From NCBI GenBank assembly GCA_963665315.1, contig OY762274.1, forward strand, positions 3,224,001-3,288,000: a stretch of DNA of 64,000 nt, given 5' to 3'. The position numbers and the translations under genes are program-made. Position 1 is the stretch's first letter. Every line of letters starts with the position of its first letter. Source of the DNA: UBA9145 sp963665315. Its GTDB lineage: Bacteria; Pseudomonadota; Gammaproteobacteria; Pseudomonadales; Pseudohongiellaceae. The notes beneath the pieces are model-generated. The model did no database searches and was not told the origin of the DNA. It saw only the letters and a list, made by a program, of their open reading frames with translations. Shown piece by piece: positions 25,892-34,935 of this stretch.

Positions 25892-27102
25892 GGCGCCGCT
25901 CCCGCGACCAGCCCGCGGTCGTGCAGTTTGCCGATTTCGGCCGCGCTCAGACCGAGTTCCTGCGCCAGAATCTCGTCGGTGTGCTGGCCGAGCAAGGGCG
26001 CGGGCGCGGGCGGCGTCGATTCCAGACCGCCGAATTGCAGCGCCTGGGATGGCGTCAGCAAATTACCGATTCCCGGTTGCTCGACGCAGCTGAATAGCGG
26101 ATTGGCGCTGGAGCATTCCGCGTCCTGTTCGACCAGTTCCGCGACCGTCTGATACGGCCCCCAGCACACTTCATGCCGGTCCAGTTCGGCGCTCGCCGCG
26201 GCGAATTCGCGTTGGGCGAACCAGGGCGCGAACAGGTCCGCCAGCCTTTCCCTGGCGCGGAATCTGTCTCCTTCGCGTTTGAAATCCATCTTCAGTTCCT
26301 TCTCCAGCGCATTTACCGCGTCACCGGTTCCGGTGACGGCGACGATTGCCAGCCATTGTTTCGGGCTGACGCCGACGATCATTACCCGCCGCCCGCAACG
26401 GCAGGCGAAATCGTAACCGAAACTGCCGAATACGTGATTGCCTGCAGGCTGCCGGCCCGTTCCGTTCACTTCCACCTCGGCGATGTACCCGAGATGGCCC
26501 ATCACCGCCAGCGCGACATTGGCGAGCGCGATACGCACGAATTGCCCGGCGCCGGTCAAGCGGCGATGCCGTTCGGCGGCAAGCAGGCCGAGGGCGATCT
26601 GCTGGCCGGCCAGCAGATCCCAGGCCGGCAGCGGATTGTTCACCGGACGCTCGCCGACCGCGCTGAGCCAGGGCAGGCCGAGCCGGCAGTTGACGGTATA
26701 GTCGAGCGCCGAACCGCCGTGCCGGTCGCCGCTCAGGCTCAGATAAATCAGGTCTTGCCGCCGCGCGCGCAGGCTCTCGTCGGCGAGCCAGCCGCGGGCG
26801 GGGAAATTGCTGAGGAAAATTCCCGCGTCCGCGCCTGGGCGGGCGATCAGTTCGCCGAGCAGTTCCTGCCCTTCCGGCCGGCGGAAATCGATGGCGATGG
26901 ATCGTTTGCCCTTGTTCAGTCCATGCCAGTAAAGGCTGTTGCCCTTGCTGTCGACTGGCCAGCGGCGGTAGTCGAGGCCGCCGCCGATCAGGTCGAAACG
27001 AATGACGTCGGCGCCGAGCTGGGCCAGGGTCATGCCGCCCGAAGGCGCCGCGATGAAAGCGCTGCCTTCGATTACCCGCATGCCCTTCAGAATTTCCTGC
27101 AA
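25888..27102 (-). CDS. Family III CoA transferase, mesaconyl-CoA C1-C4 transferase (Mct)-like
   Basis: This 404-residue CaiB/BaiF protein carries the catalytic Asp as D162 in LPAWDLLAGQQ. Its N-terminal block (VIEGSAFIAAPSGGMTLAQL then GADVIRFD and GGGLDYRRWP) closely resembles what I recall of 2-methylfumaryl-CoA (mesaconyl-CoA) C1-C4 CoA transferase from the 3-hydroxypropionate cycle of Chloroflexus. The enzyme there moves CoA within one molecule. Start is TTG with GAGGAG upstream. It overlaps the ligase by 4 bases. Family is certain; Mct-like specificity is inferred and other succinyl-CoA-type transfers are possible. Confidence 0.82.
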   Translation of the reverse strand: MQEILKGMRVIEGSAFIAAPSGGMTLAQLGADVIRFDLIGGGLDYRRWPVDSKGNSLYWHGLNKGKRSIAIDFRRPEGQELLGELIARPGADAGIFLSNFPARGWLADESLRARRQDLIYLSLSGDRHGGSALDYTVNCRLGLPWLSAVGERPVNNPLPAWDLLAGQQIALGLLAAERHRRLTGAGQFVRIALANVALAVMGHLGYIAEVEVNGTGRQPAGNHVFGSFGYDFACRCGRRVMIVGVSPKQWLAIVAVTGTGDAVNALEKELKMDFKREGDRFRARERLADLFAPWFAQREFAAASAELDRHEVCWGPYQTVAELVEQDAECSSANPLFSCVEQPGIGNLLTPSQALQFGGLESTPPAPAPLLGQHTDEILAQELGLSAAEIGKLHDRGLVAGAAP

Positions 27103-27130
27103 GAAATTTTCTCCTCGAAATTGGCCGGAT

Positions 27131-28015
27131 TCAACCGGTCAGCAAGTAGCCGTTGTTGATGACGATCTTGTCCTGCTCCAGCGACTTGCAGCGGAATGCC
27201 ACTTCATCGCCGTCGCGCCAGATCTCCGTGCGTATCGTATCGCCCGGATAAACCGGCGCCGAAAAACGCAGCCGCATTCGCCTGAAGCGGTCCGGGTCGT
27301 AGTCGCAACAGATTTTCATCAGCGCATGGGTGGCGACGCCGAGCGTACACAATCCGTGCAGGATGGGTTCGCGGAAACCGGCGTTGTGGGCGATCCCGGG
27401 CACGGCGTGCAATGGATTGTAGTCCCCGGACAGCCGGTAGAGCAGCGCTTGCTGCCGCAAGGTCGGCAGGTCGCAGATTTCGTCGGGCTCCCTGACGGGA
27501 ACGGTGTCGGTCCGCGCGGCCTGCTTGCGCTCGCCGCCGAAGCCGCCGTCGCCACGCGCAAGTATCGTGGTGATAAGGGTGGAGATGTCTTCGCCGGTCT
27601 CGACATCGCGCACTACCCGGTCGGAAACGATCAACGCACCGATGCGGTCGCCCTTGTCGATCACTTCGGTGACGCGGGTCGTCGCCTCGACTGTGCCCGA
27701 GGCCGGAAACGGCTTGTGCAGGATGATTTCCTGGCCGGCGTGCAGCACCTTGACCCAGTCGAGCCCGGTCGCGTCTTCCTTCGCCCAGAAACCGGGATGC
27801 GCCATCATCACCGCCTGGCTCGGCAGCACTTTCAAGCCGTCTTCGTACAGAAACGGCAGGCAATCCTCATCCAGCGGGTCCATTCCCATGCCGACACCGA
27901 GCGCGTAGAGGATGCAGTCCTTCGCGGAGTAGGTGTGCCTGATCGTGCGGAATTCCTTTGTCAGCAGGCCGCGAGGGTCAAATGGCATGGATTCGGTTTC
28001 CGGATTGAAACTCAT
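27131..28015 (-). CDS. MaoC-like (R)-specific enoyl-CoA hydratase (MFE-2 type)
   Basis: This 294-residue double-hotdog protein matches the hydratase half of peroxisomal multifunctional enzyme 2. The N-terminal half contains YALGVGMGMDPLDEDCLPFL; the active-site motif is YRLSGDYNPLHAVPG, with Asp and His as catalytic residues, followed by PILHGLCTLG. It adds water to trans-2-enoyl-CoA to give (R)-3-hydroxyacyl-CoA. It lies 28 bases before the CoA transferase and 18 after the SDR. The SDR upstream resembles the dehydrogenase half of MFE-2, so the two separate genes here equal one eukaryotic fused enzyme. Confidence 0.88.
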   Translation of the reverse strand: MSFNPETESMPFDPRGLLTKEFRTIRHTYSAKDCILYALGVGMGMDPLDEDCLPFLYEDGLKVLPSQAVMMAHPGFWAKEDATGLDWVKVLHAGQEIILHKPFPASGTVEATTRVTEVIDKGDRIGALIVSDRVVRDVETGEDISTLITTILARGDGGFGGERKQAARTDTVPVREPDEICDLPTLRQQALLYRLSGDYNPLHAVPGIAHNAGFREPILHGLCTLGVATHALMKICCDYDPDRFRRMRLRFSAPVYPGDTIRTEIWRDGDEVAFRCKSLEQDKIVINNGYLLTG

Positions 28016-28033
28016 GGTGAATGGTCCGCCGCT

Positions 28034-28948
28034 TCACATCGGATCCCAGCGGAACACGTCGCCGGAGCGCTCCAGCGGCGTGAAATCGGCGGCGAACGCG
28101 GGCAAGGCCCGTTTGAGCACCTGCTCGGCGGTCCAGCCTTCGCCCTGATGGGCGTAGCGGATCGGGCGATTCTGGTTGAACAGGAAAATCTCGTTGTTGC
28201 GCACGCCGAAAATCTGCCCGGTGACTTCGGCCGCGGAATCGCTGCACAAGGCGATGGCCAATGGCGCGATCTTGTCGGGCGTCATCTGCTGGATCTTCTT
28301 AACGCGCGCCTGTTCTTCCTCGGTGCGGGTGGGAATGGTGCCGATAAGCCGGCTCCAGGCGAATGGCGCGATGCAATTCGAGCGCACGCGGAAACGGCCC
28401 ATATCGAGCGCCATGGATTTGGAAAGTCCGACGATGCCGAGTTTCGCGGCGGCATAATTGGCCTGGCCGAAGTTTCCGATCAGCCCGGAAGTGGATGTCA
28501 TGTTGACGAAGCAGCCGCTGGTCTGGGCGCGGAAATGCGGCGCCGCGGCGCGGCTGACGTTGAAAGTGCCTTTCAGATGTACATTGACGACGGCGTCGAA
28601 GTCCTCCTCGGTCATCTTGTGGAAAATCGCGTCGCGCAGATTGCCGGCGTTGTTGATTACACAATCGATGCGGCCGAAATTATCGACCGCGCCAGCGATG
28701 ATGCCATGGGCCGCATCCCAGTCCGCGACGCTTGCGCCGTTGGCGATGGCCTCACCACCGGCGGCCCTGATTTCGTCGACCACGGCGGCCGCGGGCCCGG
28801 CGTCCTCACCGCTGCCGTCCTCGGTCCCGCCAAGGTCGTTGACGACGACTTTGGCGCCATGGGCCGCTGCCAGCATGGCAATGCCGCGGCCGATGCCGCG
28901 ACCGGCGCCGGTGACCACTACCACCTTGTCCTGTAACAATTTCTGCAT
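28034..28948 (-). CDS. SDR-family (R)-3-hydroxyacyl-CoA dehydrogenase (MFE-2 type)
   Basis: The 304-residue protein has TGAGRGIGRGIA for NAD binding, NNAGNLRD, the serine of MTSTSG and the catalytic Y-x-x-x-K in NYAAAKLG. The extended loop VVNDLGGTEDGSGEDAGPAA is characteristic of the MFE-2 dehydrogenase domain. It oxidises (R)-3-hydroxyacyl-CoA to the 3-keto form, the step after the MaoC hydratase. It begins with an ATG 56 bases after the acyl-CoA dehydrogenase gene; a degenerate palindromic repeat lies in that gap. Confidence 0.88.
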   Translation of the reverse strand: MQKLLQDKVVVVTGAGRGIGRGIAMLAAAHGAKVVVNDLGGTEDGSGEDAGPAAAVVDEIRAAGGEAIANGASVADWDAAHGIIAGAVDNFGRIDCVINNAGNLRDAIFHKMTEEDFDAVVNVHLKGTFNVSRAAAPHFRAQTSGCFVNMTSTSGLIGNFGQANYAAAKLGIVGLSKSMALDMGRFRVRSNCIAPFAWSRLIGTIPTRTEEEQARVKKIQQMTPDKIAPLAIALCSDSAAEVTGQIFGVRNNEIFLFNQNRPIRYAHQGEGWTAEQVLKRALPAFAADFTPLERSGDVFRWDPM

Positions 28949-28981
28949 TTAAAACCACCCTTTCGTGCAAAATTCCAATTC

Positions 28982-29001
28982 GGGCGAGGCATGCGTCGCC
29001 C
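28982..29001. repeat. Palindromic repeat, copy 5 (one arm changed)
   Basis: GGGCGAGGCATGCGTCGCCC has the arm of one variant on the left and of the other on the right, leaving one mismatched pair in the stem. It lies inside the operon between the acyl-CoA dehydrogenase and SDR genes. Confidence 0.75.
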
Positions 29002-29004
29002 GCG

Positions 29005-30678
29005 TCAGGCCTCGGCGATTAGTTGCCGCGCGATGACCTTCAGCGCCAATGTCTCCTCGGCGCCTTCGAAAATGGACAGCACTCGCGCATCGACGAACAG
29101 CCGGCTGACCATGGATTCTTCGGCGTAGCCGAGGCCGCCGTGCAACTGCATCGCCTCCCTTGTCAGCCATTCCGCCGCCCGGCAACTGAACAGTTTCACC
29201 AGGCTCGCTTCCATCTGCCCGCCGCCGGCGTCGAGCCTCCGCGCGACGTCGTAACTGAATTGCCGCGAGGCGGTCAGCCTGGCGAGCATGCGCGCGAGTT
29301 TAACCCGGCTGAGCTGAAAGTCCGCAAGCGCCTGCCCGAAAACCTGCCGTTCACCGGCGTAACGCAGCGCCTGTTCGAAAGCCGCCTGCATCACTCCGCT
29401 CGCCCGCGCCGCCGTCTGGATGCGGCCGCCGGCAAACCCCGCCATCGTGTAATAGAAACCTTTGCCTTCGCCGCCTTCTCCACCCACGAGGTTTTCCCCG
29501 GGCACGAAGTAATCCTCGAAAAACAGGTCGTAGGAGTGCATGCCGCGATAGCCCAGGGTGGCGATTGCCTTCCCGGTCAGACTGCCTCCCTGTTCCAGGT
29601 CGTGGCGAAATTCGTGCCCCGCATAAGCGGGCTTTTCGACCAGCAGCAGGCTCAGGCCGCGATGGCCGAGCGATGCATCCCGGCTGGTTCGCGCCAGCAC
29701 CACCAGCACTTCCGAACGACCTGCGAACGTACACCAGGTCTTGCTGCCATTAAGTAGCCAGCCGCCTTCGACCTGCCGCGCGGCCAGCGACACCGCGGCG
29801 ACATCCGAACCGGTATCCGGCTCGGTAATCGAAATGGCGCAAAGCTTTTCGCCCGAAGCGAGCAAAGGCAGCCATGTCGCCTGCTGTTCCTCCGTTCCGC
29901 CCGCCAGCAACGCCCTGGCGGCGATTTCCGGCCGGGTAATCAGGCTGCCCGCGGCGCCCAGCGAACCGCGGGACAGTTCTTCGGTCACCACGATCATCGC
30001 CAGGCTGTCGGGACTGTCGTCGGGCTGCAGGCCGCCAAATCGCTCCGGAATGCTTGTGCCGAAGCACCCGAGTTCGGCGGCGGCCGAGATCATGCTTTCC
30101 GGTATGTCGAGATTCTGCCGATGGATTGCTTCAGCCTGTGGCCCGACGACTTCATCGGCGAATCGCTGAAAACTGCCGCGCACGATTTCGACTTCCTCCG
30201 GCAGGGACGAAGGCAGCCGGGTTCGCTGTTCCTCGCAGATCCGCCGGCCGAGGGCTTCCCATCGCTCCGCGGACAGATTCGTATCCAGGAACTCGCGCAG
30301 GTCTTGCCGCTGGGCCAGGGCCGACAGGCTGCCGGCGCCAAGCCCAAGTTCCGCGGCGCGAAGGCCCAGCCGGTCAAGCGATTCGCGGCAGCTTTCGGCG
30401 GTGAAACCGAGCGCGATTCCCTGCACGAGTTCATCGCCCGGGAATTGCCCGGCCCAGTCGAGCATGGCGCCGGCGGCGCTCAGTTCGGCCGCCGTCAGCG
30501 CCTGTTCGTAACTTGTCTGTTGATGCCGGTCGAGCAGGGAAGGGTCGAACTTGCCGTTTTTTTCGCAAAAGCTCCGAATCTGCCGCAGTGCGAGCCCGAG
30601 CTGCCCGTGCAACTCGCCATGCAGTCGCGAGGCGACCGCATGCCCTGTTTCCGTATGCGCGACGGGGTCGGAACTCAC
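29005..30678 (-). CDS. Acyl-CoA dehydrogenase with N-terminal extension, (2S)-methylsuccinyl-CoA dehydrogenase-like
   Basis: The 557-residue protein is about 170 residues longer than usual acyl-CoA dehydrogenases because of an N-terminal helical region. The core has SITEPDTGSD, LHGGLGYAEE and the catalytic Glu (E538) in SIFEGAEETLALK. The extension with GKFDPSLLDRHQQTSYEQAL recalls (2S)-methylsuccinyl-CoA dehydrogenase of the ethylmalonyl-CoA pathway, which makes mesaconyl-CoA. That would match the Mct-like transferase two genes on. The match of the extension is by memory and not proven. Start is GTG. It passes electrons to ETF. Confidence 0.8.
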   Translation of the reverse strand: MSSDPVAHTETGHAVASRLHGELHGQLGLALRQIRSFCEKNGKFDPSLLDRHQQTSYEQALTAAELSAAGAMLDWAGQFPGDELVQGIALGFTAESCRESLDRLGLRAAELGLGAGSLSALAQRQDLREFLDTNLSAERWEALGRRICEEQRTRLPSSLPEEVEIVRGSFQRFADEVVGPQAEAIHRQNLDIPESMISAAAELGCFGTSIPERFGGLQPDDSPDSLAMIVVTEELSRGSLGAAGSLITRPEIAARALLAGGTEEQQATWLPLLASGEKLCAISITEPDTGSDVAAVSLAARQVEGGWLLNGSKTWCTFAGRSEVLVVLARTSRDASLGHRGLSLLLVEKPAYAGHEFRHDLEQGGSLTGKAIATLGYRGMHSYDLFFEDYFVPGENLVGGEGGEGKGFYYTMAGFAGGRIQTAARASGVMQAAFEQALRYAGERQVFGQALADFQLSRVKLARMLARLTASRQFSYDVARRLDAGGGQMEASLVKLFSCRAAEWLTREAMQLHGGLGYAEESMVSRLFVDARVLSIFEGAEETLALKVIARQLIAEA

Positions 30679-30690
30679 CGGGACCCGATT

Positions 30691-31887
30691 TTACAAGTGC
30701 CCGATCATGGAGATGCTGCAGATGTTCTGGTGCGGGAAGCCGCCGAGATTGTGGTTCAGACCCAGTTTCGGGTCCGCCAGTTGCCGCGGCCCGGCCCGGT
30801 CCTGCAATTGCAGATAGTTCTCGTAAATCATGCGCAGGCCGGAAGCGCCGATCGGGTGGCCGAAGCACTTCAGGCCACCGTCGATCTGGCAAGGGAGCTT
30901 GCCTTCGGCGTCGAAGTTGCCGTCGAGCACCGCGGTAACGCCCTTGCCTTCCTCGGCAAGTTGCAGATCTTCCATGGTCACCAGTTCGGTGATCGAAAAA
31001 CAGTCATGCACTTCGGTCATGCTGATTTCCTGCGCCGGCTTGCGCACGCCGGCTTCGTCGTAGGCGCGTTGCGCGGCGATGCGTGTGGTCTTGAGATAGG
31101 AGCCGTCCCAGCTTTCATGGCTGGACTCGGTGCCGTTGGAAACCGCCAATTGCAGAGCCTTGACCGAAACCAGGTGTTCCTTGCCGAGGCTGCGGGCGAT
31201 TTCCGGAGTCGTGACGATGGCGCAGGCGGAACCGTCGCTGACACCGCAGCAATCGTACAGTCCGATGGGTTCGGCGATGAATGGCGCATCGATCGCCTGT
31301 TGCTCGGTGATTTCCCTGCGCAGATGAGCCTTGGGATTCTTGGCGCCGTTGGCGTGGCTCTTGACCGAGACATGGGCCATGGCGCGCTTCAGATCCTGCT
31401 GGTTGAGCCGGTGCCGCGCGCGATAACCGGTCGCCAGTTGCGCGAACGCGCCGGGAGCGGACAAGTTCGGCCAATACATGTCGTTCTCCACTCCCCTCGA
31501 GCGTTGCGGCAGGCCGCCATAGCCGGTGTCCTTGAGTTTTTCCACGCCCAGCGCGAGCGCGATGTCGCAGGCGCCCGAGGCGACGGCATAAACCGCGCCG
31601 CGAAAAGCCTCGGTGCCGGTGGCGCACATGTTCTCCACCTTGGTCACCGGGATGTAGTTCAGGCGCAAGGCGATGGCCATGGGCATGGCGCTTGCCCCAA
31701 CGTGAAACGCGTCGATGCCCGCTCCGAACCAGGCCGCCTCGATTTCGCCGCGTTCGATGCCTGCGTCGGTCAGACATTCCTCGAACGCCTCGACCATCAG
31801 GTCCGACGGGCTGGCGTCCCAGCGTTCGCCGAACTTGCTGCAGCCCATACCAAGAATTACGACCTTGTCTTTTATGCCTTCAGCCAC
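30691..31887 (-). CDS. Thiolase (acetyl-CoA acetyltransferase / SCP-x type)
   Basis: The 398-residue thiolase has the nucleophilic cysteine C88 in VENMCATGTEAF, the His of EVHDCFSITE and the C-terminal FGHPIGASG. It belongs to the SCP-x-like branch, which often works with a small OB-fold (DUF35) partner; here that OB-fold domain is fused to the neighbouring synthase-like protein. It cleaves 3-ketoacyl-CoA to acetyl- or propionyl-CoA. Start is GTG. The gap to the acyl-CoA dehydrogenase is 12 bases. Confidence 0.88.
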   Translation of the reverse strand: MAEGIKDKVVILGMGCSKFGERWDASPSDLMVEAFEECLTDAGIERGEIEAAWFGAGIDAFHVGASAMPMAIALRLNYIPVTKVENMCATGTEAFRGAVYAVASGACDIALALGVEKLKDTGYGGLPQRSRGVENDMYWPNLSAPGAFAQLATGYRARHRLNQQDLKRAMAHVSVKSHANGAKNPKAHLRREITEQQAIDAPFIAEPIGLYDCCGVSDGSACAIVTTPEIARSLGKEHLVSVKALQLAVSNGTESSHESWDGSYLKTTRIAAQRAYDEAGVRKPAQEISMTEVHDCFSITELVTMEDLQLAEEGKGVTAVLDGNFDAEGKLPCQIDGGLKCFGHPIGASGLRMIYENYLQLQDRAGPRQLADPKLGLNHNLGGFPHQNICSISMIGHL

Positions 31888-31935
31888 TGTGCTTGCCTCG
31901 CTGTCTGCTTGCGCCCGCGATGCGGGCGTTTGATA

Positions 31936-33366
31936 TCAATCCAGGATTCGCGCCTTCCAGAAATACTTTCTGAATCCGCGTTGCGGGTCGAATTGCCGCA
32001 CGCGGAAATGTACCGAAATCCTTGAGCCCGAGTCGATGCCGCCCTCGCGCACTTCAGTGAAATCCATCATCAACTTGCCGCCGCCGTCGAATTGCACCAT
32101 GCCGAAATACGCCGGCGGGCTCCAGTCGAAAGTCAGGCGGTCGGCCGTCCAGGTCAAGACTACGCCTTGCTTGTCGGCAAAGGAATAGCTGTCCTGGCTG
32201 TCGAGGGCGTTGCAGTCGGGATCCACGCAATACTTCTCGCGTGGAATCTGCACCGTGCCGCATTCCCGGCATTTACCGCCGGTGAAGGAAGTCACCAGGT
32301 CCCGCCGGCGATTGTAGCCGGAAAGATAGGTTTGCTTGTCGGTTTCGCCGCGTTTGCCGATGTCCCGCTCGATCAGATTGTTGAACGCCAGGAATTTTGC
32401 GTAATTCGTTTCCTCGCGGCCCGCCGCCAGCGCTCCGGCAACGCCTCTTGCGGGCTTGAAGCCGCTGACTGCATCGGTGGCGCGGAACAGCAAGGCGTCG
32501 CAGCCTTGTCCGAATCCGGTGAGTAATATGAGATCGCCCGGTTTGGCCGATTCCAGCGTTTTCGCCAGCAGCAACAGCGGTTGCGCCGCTCCCGCCACGC
32601 CAACGGTCGCGGCCTGGTTGTCGACGATGGCGCAGGCGTCGATTCCCAGCCGCTTTGCCACCGCCGGCGGGGTGCGCGCCTGATCCGTCGGCAGGATGAA
32701 ATGTGTGATGTCGCCGGCTTCCACCTGGCAATTCCCGAGCAGGCGATTGACCGCTTCCGGCACGATCTTCAGATAGCCTTCGTCGCGGATCCAGCGTTCT
32801 TCCCAGTCGTAGTCGAATTCGCCGCCGCGATAGTGATCGACGAAATCGGTGGCCAGGCTTTCGCCGCCGAGGAATTCGGCAAGCACCGGGCCGCCGCCGG
32901 TTGCTACAGCGGCCGCCGCGTCGCCCCAGAGCATCTCGGCGCGGGAGCCGGCCTTGGCGCGGCGATGTTCCGATGCCACCACCATGCCGCCGCGCTCGCC
33001 TTGCAGCAATGCCAGCAATGCGGAGGTCGCGGCGCGCTGGGATGCGCTTACATCCATGGCCTGCACCTGCCGCGGCAGATCGAGGGCCTCAGTGAGCACG
33101 ACTGAATTCTGCCGGTCGAGGAAGGGGAAGGTAGTCGATGCGAAATAGAGGCTATCCGGCGCGTAGCCGTCGAATCCGGCGAGACAATCGGCCGCCGCTT
33201 CGGCACCCATGGTGATGGCGTCTTCATCCCAGTTGCACATGCTGCGCTGCCCGCGCCCGAGGGACTTGAGGCCGGCGTCGAACCAGGCGTTCGCCTCGGC
33301 GATGACCGCCCGTTGCAGCCGCGCCTGTGGAATGTAAGCGCCGAATCCGGTTATTCCACTGCTCAA
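31936..33366 (-). CDS. HMG-CoA synthase-like / OB-fold (DUF35) fusion protein lacking the catalytic Cys
   Basis: This 476-residue protein joins an HMG-CoA-synthase/KAS III-like thiolase fold (1 to about 350) to a C-terminal rubredoxin-type zinc ribbon (CRECG then YCVDPDC) and OB-fold typical of DUF35. Where synthases have Cys (DVxxACxGGT), this protein reads DVSASQRAAT, putting Gln (Q110) at the nucleophile. Such a protein may decarboxylate, or may only scaffold the adjacent thiolase as DUF35 proteins do. The TTG start has GGAGAAG upstream and is coupled to a 7-codon leader. It is the first gene of the operon 33366-24287. Confidence 0.82.
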   Translation of the reverse strand: MSSGITGFGAYIPQARLQRAVIAEANAWFDAGLKSLGRGQRSMCNWDEDAITMGAEAAADCLAGFDGYAPDSLYFASTTFPFLDRQNSVVLTEALDLPRQVQAMDVSASQRAATSALLALLQGERGGMVVASEHRRAKAGSRAEMLWGDAAAAVATGGGPVLAEFLGGESLATDFVDHYRGGEFDYDWEERWIRDEGYLKIVPEAVNRLLGNCQVEAGDITHFILPTDQARTPPAVAKRLGIDACAIVDNQAATVGVAGAAQPLLLLAKTLESAKPGDLILLTGFGQGCDALLFRATDAVSGFKPARGVAGALAAGREETNYAKFLAFNNLIERDIGKRGETDKQTYLSGYNRRRDLVTSFTGGKCRECGTVQIPREKYCVDPDCNALDSQDSYSFADKQGVVLTWTADRLTFDWSPPAYFGMVQFDGGGKLMMDFTEVREGGIDSGSRISVHFRVRQFDPQRGFRKYFWKARILD

Positions 33367-33398
33367 TTGCTTCTCCTGCTGCTCAATTGCTTCTCCCG
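33359..33398. repeat. 20-bp tandem duplication over a translation start
   Basis: CTGCTCAATTGCTTCTCCYG occurs twice in direct tandem (Y is T then C). On the minus strand each unit carries GGAGAAG and TTG, so the start region of the synthase-like gene is duplicated. The upstream unit opens TTG AGC AGC AGG AGA AGC AAT TGA, a 7-codon frame whose TGA overlaps the true TTG. Confidence 0.7.
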
Positions 33399-33501
33399 CC
33401 CCGGCTCGTATTCCGTAAAGCTGCGGATTTTATTGGAAATATTTCGGAATTACACCATTCCATGGCAATGCTGATATATTCCCTCGCAATAAGGAGTCGA
33501 T
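33399..33501. promoter_or_regulatory. AT-rich divergent intergenic region
   Basis: This region separates the minus-strand CoA operon from the plus-strand decarboxylase. It holds AT-rich stretches (33428-33455 and 33470-33490) and AAGGAG eight bases before the ATG at 33502. Promoters for both directions should lie here, but no clear -35/-10 pair can be named. Confidence 0.4.
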
Positions 33502-34935
33502 ATGACCGAAGCGACAAATTCCAGTTTCGCCATGACGCCGGCCGAGAAGATCGCGCTCGCCAACCGCGCAGCGGAATTGCTGGTCGAACGTATAGAAGAA
33601 TTACCGAAGCAGAATGCCTGGGAAGGAGATTTTCGCGAGGTCCTGGAAGAACTGTTGCTCAAGGATCCACCCGAAGAAGGTCAACCGGCGCGAGAAGTCC
33701 TCGAAATGGCGGCGCGCGATATTCTGCCGGTCGCCATGCGGCTGGATCATCCGCGTTGTTTCGGATTCGTTCCCTCGGAGCCTACCTGGCCCAGTGTAGT
33801 GGCCGATTTCATGGCCGCCGGCTTCAACGTCAATACCTGCACCTAGCTGGTCGCCAGCGGGCCCAGCCAGCTCGAGCTTGTGGTGGTGGACTGGTTCAGA
33901 CGCTGGATCGGCTATCCGGAAAGCGCCGGCGGGCTGTTCACCAGCGGCGGTTCGGCGGCAAGCGTCGACGCCTTTGTCGCCGCGCGGGAAGCGGCGGGCC
34001 ATCCCGACCGCATGACCGTTTACATGAGCGATCAAAGTCACAGCGCGTTCAAGCGCGCCGCGATGATTATCGGCGTGCGGCCGGAATGCATCCGCCTGAT
34101 TTCCACCGATGCGGAATTTTGCATGGACATGTCGGAACTCGCGCGCATCGTCGCCGAAGACCGCGCCGCGGGATTCAACCCCATTGCGGTGGCCGCCAAT
34201 GCCGGCACCGTCGGCACGGGGTCTATCGACCCGCTTGCCGAACTGGCTGACTATTGCGAGGCCGAAAACGTCTGGCTGCACGTAGACGCCGCGTATGGCG
34301 GGTTCGCCATGGTTACCGAGCGCGGCAAGCAGCTCATGGCCGGCATCGAACGCGCCGACTCGATCGGGCTGGACGCGCACAAATGGCTGTTCCAGCCTTA
34401 CGAGGCCGGGTGCCTGCTGGTCAGGGACGCGGCAACCCTGGAGCGCCCGTTCGCGGTTCGTCCCGACATTCTGCAGGACACGGTATGGGGCAAGAACCAC
34501 CCCAATATCACGGATCGGGGCCTGCAATTGAGCCGCGGGTTCAAGGCCCTGAAGGTGTGGATGTCGATCCAGACTTTCGGCATGGCCGCGTTCCGAGAAG
34601 CCGTCATGAACGGGATAGAACTGGCGGAGCAGGCCGAAGAGTACATCGCGGCCAGCCCTGTGCTGGAGTGCCTGAATTCGGCGAAGCTGGGCATCGTTTG
34701 CTGCCGGGTCAATCCCGGCGACCGAAGTCTGGACGAGAAAGCCATCGAAGACGTCAACAGAACGGTTCTCGCCCACTTGTTCTGGGACGACCTCGCCTTT
34801 ATTTCGTCAACGATGCTGCACGGGAAGTTCGCACTGCGACTTTGCGTCATCAACCACTCGACGACCTGGGCCGATGTGCGCGCGACGCTCGAAGCGATCG
34901 AGCGTTTCGGCAAAGAGGCGATTCCTGCCGGATAA
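33502..34935 (+). pseudogene. PLP-dependent decarboxylase (aromatic-L-amino-acid/glutamate decarboxylase family) interrupted by one amber codon
   Basis: Two open stretches in the same frame (33502-33843 and 33847-34935) form one 477-codon gene broken only by TAG at codon 115. In this group II decarboxylase family that site (TCT-stop-LVASGPSQLELVV) is the tryptophan of a conserved TWLASPAxxELE block, so a single TGG to TAG change explains it. The rest is intact: DAHKWLF with the PLP lysine K294, HVDAAYGG, and the C-terminal substrate loop. The intact enzyme would convert aromatic amino acids to amines. An amine dehydrogenase is in the same window, which may be coincidence. Function now depends on amber suppression or is lost. 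Confidence 0.85.

Noticed and set aside
33844..33846. Pyrrolysine at the in-frame TAG of the decarboxylase
   Set aside because: The site is a tryptophan in homologues, the family has no known Pyl member, and the organism type is not one expected to use Pyl. A TGG to TAG mutation is simpler.
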